Below are positions 12,623 to 23,606 of a stretch of DNA of 64,000 nt, one piece after another. Position 1 is the first letter of the stretch. Every line of letters begins with the position of its first letter. The DNA is taken from positions 35,239,993 through 35,303,992 of the forward strand of contig OU744448.1 in the NCBI GenBank assembly GCA_916610825.1, read 5' to 3'. The notes beneath the pieces were generated by a model, which ran no database searches, had not been told where the DNA came from, and saw nothing but the letters and a program-made list of their open reading frames with translations. Source of the DNA: Haliclystus octoradiatus (Eukaryota; Cnidaria; Staurozoa; Stauromedusae; Haliclystidae). Made by a program: the position numbers and the translations under genes.

Positions 12623-15600
12623 ATGGCGATGAACTCAATAGTGTCGATGTACCAAGTTCTCATTAAAGAATGGAACAAAAAGCCAGTAAATCTTGAGACC
12701 ACTGGAAAATTACTAACCGGTTTAAAGGTATAGATTTACTTAATGCCTATAGCTCATCAGTTAATGTTAAAATGTATGATTGGAGTAGAATATAGACACG
12801 CTGTCACGCTGCACGCAAAGATTTAATAATATTTTGTAGGACACTTAGAGTTAATAGACTAAGGAATTGGGACTTGACTTGAGACAGGAAATCTAAAGAA
12901 TTAGAATAAGATTTGCCAGGCTACTTACATAGCTATTAAATTAACTAGCGTGTATTATTGAATTGTAAACACTAAAGATAAATCGAGTTTAGGCCTATTA
13001 ATTAACATTTAGTTAGTGTTTATATTATATTAATTCTTAATTTCATTTTCCTAGGCTTTCCTTATAGGCATATGAAATTAGATGAATCATTTCTCGTCAA
13101 CGATTTCTCAGATTTTGTGGCGGATCTTTTTCAATTTTCATTATTTGTTATCATTTCTAAAAGTAAAAAAGAAATTTTTGCAATGATTTTTGAGGTTACA
13201 GAAAATTCATAAACTAACAATGACAAGGATTAGGTCTGATCCCAGAACAGTCGAAACTAAAATGTTTAATAAATATTGCCATCTTCTGCTCAAATGAAAA
13301 TGACAATTAGTTGCTTAATCATTAGAAAATGACAGTTCCTTCCGAAATAATGAATAATGAAATTTTTGATGCGGCATCAAAATTGGATGTGGGCGCTGAC
13401 GAGAAACTATAGATCTGATCATCAGTGAAATGATATCTAGTAGATCAGTTTTCTGTGAAATGGACTTGGTTTTGTGAAATGGAATACATGAAGGCCATTT
13501 CACTCATTTTGAAACAATTCAAAGAACGAAGCGAAAGTAATGCCATTCATGTTGACGTTATATAAACAATTTCTGAGGAAATGAAATGCAAAAGCCGTAA
13601 AACTTTTTTTAAACTTTCAACTGCTGATGACGTAGAAAACTCAGAAAACCATAAGTCTATTGTTTTCGAATAATTAATCGATTCTTGTCCGCGGTTAATC
13701 GATCCAACCCACCACTAGTTTTTCGTCTGATAAACATAAAAAAATCAAGATTATTAACTCACAACTCAGCCTAGCATAAAAATAATGAATCTTTGATTTC
13801 TTTTATATATTTTAGGTTGCCTTGACAGAGTTTCATTTTATGCCAATTACAAGAACGTCGCCCTCCCCACAAGAGCTAGTTCTAGCAAGTAAGTTTTAAT
13901 TTCAGTCACACGTAAACAAAACAGTGTCTGACAAAACGTTGAACCTTCCGGAATCCTAAAACTATTTTCTCTTACCGTATTGTTTCGTTGAGGTTTGACC
14001 AATAAATCATAAAAATATCAATTTTCTTCTGAATTTCCTCTACCCTTAGGATTCCATTAATAGAATTTGCATAAATGATTTAAAATTCAATTTCAATTCA
14101 ATGTTTTTACTTACTAAAACTAAGATGTCCCCAGATGAAACATCAAAACATGTCAACGTTAGTAAATATTTCTTAAACGTTTGTTGATATAAAATTAATC
14201 TATTTCATTAATAGTACGTTGTAGTTGAACAATGTTTATTCTAGACTTTCCAAACACATGGACCAACCAATCAGCTAGCAGGATTATATTTGATTATGAC
14301 GTCATATTCTTCTCTCAAGTCTTAAAACTGTCTTATCAGCGCTAATTAAAACTATAATGTGTTTCTTAATTTTTATTGTTCTTTCCTTCAGGGGATGTCC
14401 TTGAGATAGGAGTCCAATGGAGCGTTTTGAAACAGGATATCCCATCATTTGAACGCTACATTGCCCAACTCAAATGCTACTACTTTGATTACAGGTGTGT
14501 TTAATTATTTAACATTCTTTTTATTAATTGTAAAAATGTTCTTAAAACAGTAACTGCTCCGTATATGTCAGCTGTCATTGTCCTTCAACTTCATTGAAAT
14601 TACATCTGACAATTGAGTTGCTTTGGTAACAGAGCTAACTAATTAGTTTGACAGAATTCATATCTGCACCGGACTCTATATTATTTATACTGTAGCATTT
14701 GTTTGCAAAATATTGAGACTATCTGCCATCCGAAATTTATGTAGATTTTTATTATGTTGCAAGTTGGCTGTTATCAAAGGAAATTATTATTAATGTTGCC
14801 AAATGCAGAGTCTTAATCATCACAATGGCTATTATATTATTTGATTTTAATCCAGTTATAAATGTTGTTAACAATAGTGAAAACTGCAAAAGTATTCTCT
14901 AAATTCGATTTAATCCGACAGAACAATGTCAATCCGATCTGAAGGCTAAAACTCAATCCAAACTCTGTCCAGGTCAGATTTATTTGCACACCTTAAGTCT
15001 GTAATCTACGGTAAAGGCTAACCAAGTAACTACTTGCCTACTTGAGTTGAATGACGGGCGGGGAACAAAATATTTTCCAATCAAAGCGTTCAAGACATAT
15101 AAAAGTTAAGCCACATGCACAACTAAAGGGGTTTTGTCCGTAGTCATTCATAGTTAGATTACAAATGTTGTCAGTTGACGAATTACATTTTTTTAAATTT
15201 GATTCATTTCTTTATCAGCAGCGTACTTCAAGAGTCACCTTACATGTACCAGCTACTTGGTCTGAATCTCATGTGTTTACTGGCTCAAAATCGATTGGCA
15301 GAATTCCACACTGTAAGAGATATTTTTAATCACCTTTTCACATCAATTTAAATCAACAGCTTGATGTTTAAAACTTTTGGTTATTGTATAGGAATTAGAG
15401 TTATTGCCTGCAAAGGAAATGCGTGAAAGTGTTTACATTAGATGTCCCATGCAGCTAGAACAGGTGAGATGATTAGATATCATGATTATTAATTACAGCG
15501 CCAAATTTATTATGCTGTACATTGTGTCATTCACTTCCTGTTAGTATGATTGACAGCTATGCTTTATAGACAGCATAAATTAATCATAATTTGAAAACAG

Positions 15601-16793
15601 TCTAATAATACAAATGAATTCTCCTTCACAAATAAGTCCTGATTATAATAACTAATTATTTTTGTTTGTTTTTTAGTATTTAATGGAAGGCAATTATAAC
15701 AAGGTATGAAAAGTGTGGCTTTCTTGTTATCAAATTAATCAATTTTAATCAATTGTATTCATTGGTGTTTACATTGCTAAATTTATTTTGTGATTCTTAA
15801 CAGGTATTCTTGGCAAAAGGAAATGTCCCTGCTGAGGGTTACCTGTTCTTTATCGGCATTCTCATCGACACCCTGCGGTATAGAACAACATCAACAATCA
15901 TCTTAGTGAAGCCTAAGCAGTCCGGTATCAGTTCATTGTAATAATACCGTTTTTGTCTTCTGTTAGCAACGAAGTGGCAGAATGCCTGACGAAAGCATAC
16001 TCGTCAATATCGGCACGCGAGGCAATGCGAATGTTATTCTTTCAAAGTGAAAAGGACATGAAACAATTTGCTGACAATGTGAGTATTGATATTTAGTATT
16101 TTAAATAATCTGAATTGCGTTTAGTAATCTAGAGTTATGTAAGATCCGTGTACAAGGGATGTTTACTCACTCGTAATTATTTACTACTGTCTCTGCATAG
16201 AGCATTTAGCTTTTCACTTTCTTGTAAACAAATATTGTTTATGATAAATCTAATCTGTAGACCCTGTAACGGATATTGTCTTAAAGCTGTAGAGCAATTG
16301 TAGCAACTATATAAATTGTATATTAACTTTATTGGTGGCAAAACATCATTATAGTGCTCAATGCAGATGTGCAGAGCAGTTTAGATTTAAGGTCAAAGAT
16401 TACACATTGTCCCCGTTACTCAGAGATGTTTTTATTCATATGTTTTTTTTCAACCGTCTGATCAGCCAAGGTTAACTATTATATCATCAGGCAGCCTATT
16501 CAATGAATTGAATTTATTTATTCCTCTTGTGAAATACAGTAGGCCTACAAACTCTCAACAAACATGATTCATGCAAATCCTCAGTTTAACATATTTTACC
16601 ATTGCGCTTTTGTGACAGTTAAATTTGATGTAAAATTGTTTTTTTCTCTTTCCAAATGCAGAGATCTTGGAAGATTGACAGCAACAGTTTCTATCACTTC
16701 AAATCAGACGCACCTGATACGCATCATGTTCCAGCCTTGAAGTTAATTCAACAATCGCTTGGCTACGCACGTGAATTAGAAAGAATAGTTTAG
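12623..16793 (+). CDS. PSMD8: 26S proteasome non-ATPase regulatory subunit 8 (PSMD8/RPN12)
   Basis: Nine exons join in phase: 12623-12727, 13816-13888, 14392-14494, 15219-15312, 15392-15463, 15677-15703, 15804-15877, 15967-16078, 16662-16793; about 263 residues, the size of the short form of human PSMD8. Recognisable stretches are [10 protein letters not shown] (exon 1), [19 protein letters not shown] (exon 3), [20 protein letters not shown] (exon 4) and [16 protein letters not shown] across a 27-bp microexon. The C-terminus ends [10 protein letters not shown], matching the conserved end of the subunit. RPN12 is a PCI-domain subunit of the proteasome lid that completes lid assembly in cytosol and nucleus. 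Exon 4 has a CAGCAG tandem acceptor at 15216-15221, so one serine may be included or skipped. Head-to-head with FAM98. Confidence 0.95.
13922..14055. repeat. Truncated MITE of the CAG-TCTGACA family
   Basis: It starts CAGTGTCTGACA and shares with the 63035-63484 element an internal TTTGACCAATAAAT stretch and an ATTTTCTTCTGAATTT stretch in the same order, ending near a TAGGATTCC motif. The right terminal repeat is missing, so this copy is truncated. It lies in PSMD8 intron 2. Confidence 0.55.
14755..14835. repeat. Dispersed repeat shared with the angel-gene intron
   Basis: This segment (CTGTTATC, then ATTATTA, then AATGCAG and CTTAA in order) is matched with moderate divergence at 19450-19525 in the angel-gene intron. 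No termini could be defined, so only shared ancestry is claimed. Confidence 0.4.
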
Positions 16794-17335
16794 TTATGCA
16801 ATTCCACATTTTCAATTACGATATAATAGTTTAATAGCTGCTTTGTTTTCCTGTGGTCAAAAAGAACTGACATCAAATTTAAAAATGATAATTCCATTGA
16901 ATTATAGGCCATGAATGTGATATTCCCTTTTGTGTAGCAAATTTTTTGATTTTTCAATACTGCCTATGAATGACTTTTTGGGCTGCTGCGCATAAAAGGA
17001 GGGTTTGCCAAGTGATTTTAGTGATAAGAGGGGGTTTTCAAAGTGGGTGGTTGGCAAAATATTGTACTAATATGATTTATAAAGAATAGCGACGAGCGAC
17101 GTATGGAAGCTGAAATTAGATAAGCCAATGCAGTGGTTTAGGATACCAATGTTGAGATATTTTGGTGGCTCAATGTTAATTACGGAACGTAGCTACTGTA
17201 CTACTTCAGATATGCTACAGTTATTGTGTTTTGTGTTGCAGTTACAGAAAGCATAATCAAATACAGTAAAATTCAAATTAAGTTTAAAAATTCATTAAAA
17301 TATATTAATATCAAAACAATACTGCAAACAACTAT
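16794..17335. other. Convergent intergenic region, PSMD8 and angel-type gene
   Basis: The two genes end tail to tail here, 542 bp apart between stop codons. The stretch should hold both 3' UTRs. Nothing else was recognised. Confidence 0.5.
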
Positions 17336-20300
17336 CTATTTATAAAATTGAAAAGACGCAAGTAAAGGAATATGATCAGATGACATTTGTGGCGATGGCA
17401 AGCCACCAAGGGAACGAATTGACGTTTCTCTCAGCGGTAGTAAGAGTCCTGTCAACATCAGATCAGTTTTACTAGCAAAATTAGAAGATTTATCCTTGTT
17501 GTGTTTAGGGGATGAATAAAAGACGTAATCAACGGTACAACTTGCTTTATCGTGACATGTTGTTACTTCCGGCGTTCCGTCACGAAAAAAATGACGATAA
17601 ACACTTTTAAATGGTAACCCATGTTTCAAAAAGCCGCGGTGCTCATTATCTGAACGTGATTGTTGCATTTTGCTGTGACCAGTTCCATCTTTATTATCAA
17701 CAAAACTTTCTTCTTTTTTCCATAAACAATTATAAGAGAGATTTAAGTTGTCCGGTATTAACTTATCACCTAGGCAGCTACTTGATCTTCTACTGCGATG
17801 TTGTCCGGATATTTCACTACAGAAGAGGTTATTGAAGCGCAGTGCACCTGTATCAACAAATTCATAAAGAGGGGAATGCGGTAAGGAATTGAGATCACCA
17901 CACACAATAATCGGATAATGTTTTTGTGTCATCTGTGGTAATTCTTTTTGGTGGGATTTTATAACTTGATCAATCTCAGCCATTAGACATGCAATCTGCA
18001 GAAGTTTTATATCTCCTCGTTTAGGGTTGAACAACAGATGCGTCGTTGCGATACAAACACTCTTTTTCTGTTTACTTTGAACCATCTGAAGAAGTGCAAC
18101 TATTCCAACATTGTCTCTGTTTAGTAAAGGGACATTTTCTTTTGAGTATTCAATACCTTTGAATTTGATGATGTGAAAAGTTGATGATTTAGCAAACAAT
18201 GCACAACCATCATTTTTATCGCCAGTTCTTTGCTTATATAAGCCAACATAACCTAAACGTCCAAATTGGAAAATGATTACTAACCTCTCAGAAGAACCAC
18301 ATGGATTCTCAAGATTTCAGTTGATAGGAAAATATTGTTTTAGGTCGCACAAAATTCTATAAAGATGTCGACTAATCACCTTCATTTGTGATAGGATATA
18401 GATTGTATAATGTATAGCCTACCAACTTACAGGGCATCAATCCATGACATAATTTGCTGCATAACTACAGCAGCCCAATCTTAGATGATTGAAATTCTGC
18501 ATCAGCAAAATAATTTCTCACCTTGTCTGGATAACGATGGTAAAAACCAGTCTTTGTAATGACAACTTTCAACTTCTTGCAAACAGATAATCTTTTGAAA
18601 AATTGAAATAGAAATATTGAATGTCAAATGGAATACTTGACAGACTGGTTCAACCTCCAAACACATTGATTTGATGGTTACTGTAGAAATAGGGGCCTAC
18701 AAATGTTTTGTTCACACAAGAGAGGTGTGCGTAGGGTCGGTGTTGTGTATCTACAGTATATGGTTGTGTGCATGCGTCATATTAAACAATTGGAGCACAT
18801 TTTCATAAGAGCTATTGATAGTTGGAGGCACAAAAGAGGCATGTAAGGAGAAACGAGAAGGCATCAGAAAATTATGAAACTGTCTCATAGGAAACTGTGC
18901 ATCAATTGCTTTGCATCATAACTAGTACAACTAGTACAACAACAACAACAACTAGTACAACAACAACAACTAGTACAACAACAACAACAACTAGTACAAC
19001 TTTTACAAGCATCTATGTCATGACTTTCTTGCTCAAAAAGTGTTTTTGATCAAATTGGTAATCCTCATTCGTGATATGAAATTGTAAGATCGATTGTGTT
19101 TTCGAACCTAATTTTGCTATGGTGATTTGGCGTCAAACTCTAAACTAATCAGATTGATTGAATAATTTTAATGCAAATGAATATGGCATATGTAGGCCTA
19201 TGTCACAGCAGTTAATTCAGACTCTTGAGAGTAGTGAGAGAGATTTCAGATGCAGTTGTGTATGCTATACTGATACTTTAAGAAGGCAAATCTTTTGTGT
19301 ATAAATATTGTTGTTATTCTCTAATTCACATAACAATTCGATTTTCAAGACAATGGCAACGAGTACAAACTATCTGAACCCGATCCGAATTTTGAGGTAG
19401 GAAGTTAATCCGATCTAATCTGAAATGTTTTATCTGAAATCTTAATTTGCAATTTGACTGTTATCGAAAGTGATTATTACAAATATTGCTAATGCAGTTT
19501 CTTAACATCAGAATGGCAATGAAAAATCTGATAAAGGGAATAATCAACCAGTATAAACATTATAAACACTTTCTGATCTGGGCTCCGTCCACACAACTTA
19601 AATTTCAAATCCAATCAGCAAGTAGGCCTACAATCTACATATCAAAATCTAATCAAATCATATGTTATGACCAAAGCTAACTAAAACATTGCTAAATATA
19701 GAATGACAAAATCAAATAAGCCGATTGTTGTTATAGATTATAATACTTCAATAGATTATCAGACCTTCCAACTTCAGATTTGAAAATATAGTGAGATTTC
19801 TGAAATTTTGTATTCTGGGGATAAAAATACAGGGGGCTCCCCGAAGAGAGTGGCCCAATTCTAGGGGGTATGGGGGATGTACTTCGTCATGGATTCAAAA
19901 TGGCTTGAAAACAAAAATTTACGACAACATTTTGGATAATGTTGACCCTTGAAAATGTATCCAAAATATAAAATCAGTCTAGAAGCAACACACAGAATGA
20001 TCCAACAGAGTATAAGTTAGGCTGTTGAACATTAATTAGATTCTCAAAGAGTTTATATACAGAAAATCAAGACATTTTCACAAGATTGGATTTTGCCGTG
20101 AGAAAGTGAGAGAAACCGTGAGACCGTGAGATTCAGTGTAAAAGCGTGAGACTCACGGCAAAGCCGTGAGACTCACGGCAAAGCCGTGAGACTTGGAAGG
20201 TCTGGATTATACTGAATTGGTCTCCTGAAATGCACTACAATTATAATTTTGAAATGTTTGAGTCATGGTTACGTAAGTGACCTTGAGTCTATCCTGTCAT

Positions 20301-21899
20301 GGTGGAAACGTTTCCATTTCATTTCATTTTTGACTAAATCTATTGTTCTTTTGAAATAACGTTCAACATACTGCTTTGCGTGCTAACAAAGGTCGAACAA
20401 AAAACGATTGCGCAAGAAACACCATTTTATTGTTAAAAATACAATGGGCAAGCTGTGTAATTATTCCAAATTTTTAGCTGGATTTGACATAAATTTTTTT
20501 CCATTTGCATTCCATTTTTACAGTGCAGCTTAGCGAGATTACAATTGCATTATTAAATGAAAAGTTTTCTAATAATCCTGGATTAGTTTACATCGTGATT
20601 ATCTCTTTATTGGTAGAACACATGATTGTTTTCTTCTTCTCGTCATTTGAAATGGTTAATGAAAGGTTTTAATCGTTCTGTAACATCACTATTTGAGGTG
20701 AAACTTCGAAGATAATTGTTGTTGTGTTTTGACCATGAGAACTTTTAAACCGACAATTCATCATTTGTTTGGAGGCAGTATTATAGAGACAGTATTATAT
20801 ATTTATTGTTTGTATTGTTTTCTGAAGTTATTTCTTACATCAATCTTGGTGTGGCCTAGTGGTGGAGTGTTTGCAACAGGTGCGCGGGGTCTGGGGTTCA
20901 ATCCCATCGGTTTGCATTAACATTTTTTTCTTTTTTCTTCGATTTATTATTTGAATACATTTTTCTTTATATTATTATATAATTTGGATATTGTTATAAT
21001 TTATTTCATTTTATTTGATTGAAGTTGATTTTTTTATTTGATCTGATTTTTAAATCATTCGATTGGATTGATTTACTTTTTTGAATTTGATTTGATTTGA
21101 TTTTTCTTTGCATGATGATTTGATCGATTTGATATTCTATTGAATTTGATTTCAATTGGTTTATTTTGATTATTATATTATTCACCATGAGTCCGAGCGT
21201 AGCGGAGCTATTTTTGGGGGGAGGGGGATGCATACGTGTACTGAATATAACAGCTGTGCCATTGCTAATTTTATATTGTAACTTCCGTTTATTAATCACG
21301 TATTCTCTGCCTTGTAAATAGTAATGTATTATCTTCATAGTCCTCTTACTCTTGGACCGTCATCGTGTGAACATCAACTTGTATAGCTGGTTCACCGTCA
21401 TAAGAGGCTCTGCTACTACAGTCATATGATACTCATTATTCATCCTCTCCCTGTCGGTGGCCAGCTACTTATATACAAATACATTATTTCATACATACTT
21501 ATGTGTTGTTCTATTAATCTCAAATTAGAATACTACATATGAACCCCCTAGAAAGAGGGGTCTTTGCCTCTATAAGAATTGCTAGCCGTTCCCCACTATT
21601 TTTTTTCAGAAAACATCACTGCCTACCAGCACTGTGTGTGTTTTAGTAGGCAGTAGGCTACTTACATCGGCCGAATAATGAAGAATTTCCTTCATCAGAT
21701 TGACGCGTCTGTAGTTCCAATCAAGACACCATGAAGGAGAATTAGGGTACAATTCTAAATGATTACGTAGCAGGCAATCAGCTAATACGTTGTAACATAA
21801 TAATGTAAAGTTTTCTCCCTTTTCTGCTTCAAATTTTCTTAAATTCTTATTTACAGGCTGCCAGATGCGTCCTATGTTTCCCGGGTCAAAGCACGCCAT
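17336..21899 (-). CDS. ANGEL: Protein angel homolog, CCR4-type exonuclease/endonuclease/phosphatase-fold enzyme
   Basis: Three exons: 21666-21899, 18522-18591 and 17336-18252; 406 residues. The fold's catalytic motifs are in order: LLCYNVLADCL (residues about 33-43), ICLQEVE in exon 2 (metal-binding glutamate), THLLFNPKRGDIKL, VCGDLNSLPHSPLYEF (Asp/Asn pair), EVTTCHDKASCTVDYVFYS and the terminal SSDHIPLLA (catalytic His). Animal Angel proteins belong to the CCR4/nocturnin group; ANGEL2 acts as an RNA 2',3'-cyclic phosphatase and ANGEL1 binds eIF4E. Which paralogue this is cannot be decided from sequence alone. An in-frame stop lies a few codons before the chosen start, and the long N-terminal extension of mammalian ANGEL1/2 is absent. 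The 3-kb first intron carries a MITE, a SINE head and two tandem repeats. Confidence 0.92.
18921..19001. repeat. Minisatellite of ACTAGTACAACAACA units
   Basis: Five units begin ACTAGTACAA, with variable numbers of CAA triplets between them, giving an ACTAGT palindrome every 10 to 22 bp. It lies in the first intron of the angel-type gene. Confidence 0.8.
19760..20204. mobile_element. MITE with CAGACCTTCCAA termini
   Basis: Terminal inverted repeat CAGACCTTCCAA at 19760-19771 and its complement at 20193-20204. GATTAT flanks both ends (19754-19759 and 20205-20210), probably part of the target-site duplication. Near the right end a 20-bp unit (GCCGTGAGACTCACGGCAAA) is tandemly repeated at 20135-20190 and is itself palindromic (GTGAGACTCAC). 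No ORF. CAG...CTG ends suggest a hAT-like element. Confidence 0.75.
20844..20913 (+). mobile_element. tRNA-derived SINE head
   Basis: GTGGCCTAGTGG fits a pol III A box and GGGTTCAATCC a B box, about 35 bp apart as in a tRNA. The flanking arms do not pair as a functional tRNA acceptor stem. A TTTGAT/ATTTGA-rich simple-sequence tail follows to about 21180. This is a SINE or tRNA pseudogene in the angel-gene intron. Confidence 0.65.
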
Positions 21900-23176
21900 T
21901 TGATTTTATTGGATATATTGTGGTACCATTTCAATGTCCTGAATTTCAAATTTAATTTATCTTTTGGTGATTTTGAGCTTTGACAAGTAGACGTAGTAGA
22001 CCTAGTTGTACTTGTAGTTGTAGGCAAGCATCTAGACAAGTGATACCATGTATTTTTATAGGTAATAATTATATTCTTCGCAATAGGCATAACACAACAT
22101 TTTATAACACTGGCTATCACTCCAAACACCAAATCACATGATAACGATATGACATGATACTACTGTATTGCTATTGCTACTTTATAAGTTTGCTCTTTTA
22201 ACCTTCAACATTTCAACCTTTACTTGTTAGACCCCACTTATGAAGATGCCTCGTATAGCTACGGCCCACGCACATAGTTATTGCCACACGCATGGAATTT
22301 TTAAATTGATTCCATCGAGATAATCAAAAAATGAATGTTTTGACCTCTTCAAGGATTATCTTGTATGTCATTTTATAAAATACCTCTTACATGTAATTTG
22401 TTCTTCAAGATATTAAAAAGTTAGCTACAATACTGTATATTTATTTTAATTCGTAAGATCCACTGACCGCTCCGAAAAGGTGGTCATTTTGACAGGTGAC
22501 GGTTCTCTTCTGTATCTTTCAAAATTAAATTATCGAAAGCATTCTAAATTCAGTAAATTTTATTACCTTCATGTAAGTCATAAACACATATGTATAAATA
22601 AGTTTTCCAATAGTTAAATAGTTTGCTTTCATATTTTATTAGTTTAATCTTAACTGTAAATTTAATCCAAAACGGCTTTGCATAACTACTGAATGGAATG
22701 CAAGTAGCCATGCAGTATAGTTACCAAATTTTTAAATTCAAATATAAATAGTGATAATAGCTTTTGTACAAATCTTTATTAATAAATGAGTTACAAAAAC
22801 AAACAAATGGGATGGTAGAAACACACAAATAAACACACACTATTTTCAGTTGGACATTTGAGCATTTCAGAAATCTAACATCGATCAATGCAAGAATTTT
22901 ATTTTTTACATCAATTATTTCCAGCCTTCAGATTGACGATTGTTTAAATACTCAGTTTACTCAGTTCCATTAATTCCAGATCAAAAATTCTTATAGTTAA
23001 AACATCGGCCTGTTCAAATTATAGAGAATAATTTTGTCATAGTTTGAAATTCTAGTTTTGACATTTATCTCATTTAAAGGATGATGAAAACATATAACAT
23101 GCTAATTGAAGAAGTAGTTTGGTTCATATGGTATCTTTGAAATTAGTTATTTTGGGTTTTAAAAAATGTAGATCAA
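21900..23176. other. Upstream region of the angel-type gene
   Basis: This should contain the 5' UTR and promoter of the minus-strand angel gene. The 86-codon minus ORF at 21872-22132 overlaps the coding exon in a different frame, is rich in Ser/Thr, and I do not accept it. No repeats were recognised. Confidence 0.45.
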
Positions 23177-23464
23177 ATGGTCTTCCGTGACATTATGGGT
23201 GTAGAAATAAAGCAAGGAATTGACGTAGAGCTACCAGAATCATCAAATTGTAGTAGATATCAACACAGAAATGATCGATCCACTTTTACACACCAGCTAC
23301 TCAGGCTTGCTCATGCCGTGAGAAACAGTAGACAAACATGGGCGGCTGATAATTCTATTCTGATGGAGCTAAGACGCAAATACAACATTGTGGCTTATGA
23401 GTGGGGTGCTCATATAAGTACTGAAATATATAAATCAAATGTGTATATTCCTATATATAATTAG
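23177..23464 (+). CDS. Hypothetical protein of 95 residues, or last exon of an unseen gene
   Basis: The ORF has a protein-like composition (FTHQLLRLAHAVRNSRQTWA; LRRKYNIVAYEWGAH) and is preceded by TGTAG, a possible splice acceptor, at 23169-23173. I recognise no family. It ends 142 bp before the stop of the convergent secreted-protein gene. The last dozen residues (after about 23420) are low-complexity AT-rich codons and may not belong. It may be chance. Confidence 0.25.
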   Translation: MVFRDIMGVEIKQGIDVELPESSNCSRYQHRNDRSTFTHQLLRLAHAVRNSRQTWAADNSILMELRRKYNIVAYEWGAHISTEIYKSNVYIPIYN

Positions 23465-23606
23465 CATATAAAAATACTCTATATATGCATAAGTAATATC
23501 GATCACAAATACCAATTAAAAATACATTATTATCGCTATGCTATTAATGAAACTATAAAGATTGGATATACAACGTTCTATTAATTAATCACATAGATTG
23601 CGTCAG

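Noticed and set aside
13395-13415. Additional hammerhead (CTGACGAGAAAC)
   Set aside because: No stem II can form between CTGACGA and GAAA.
20844-20913. Functional tRNA gene
   Set aside because: A and B boxes are good but the acceptor and anticodon arms do not pair; SINE head is the better reading.
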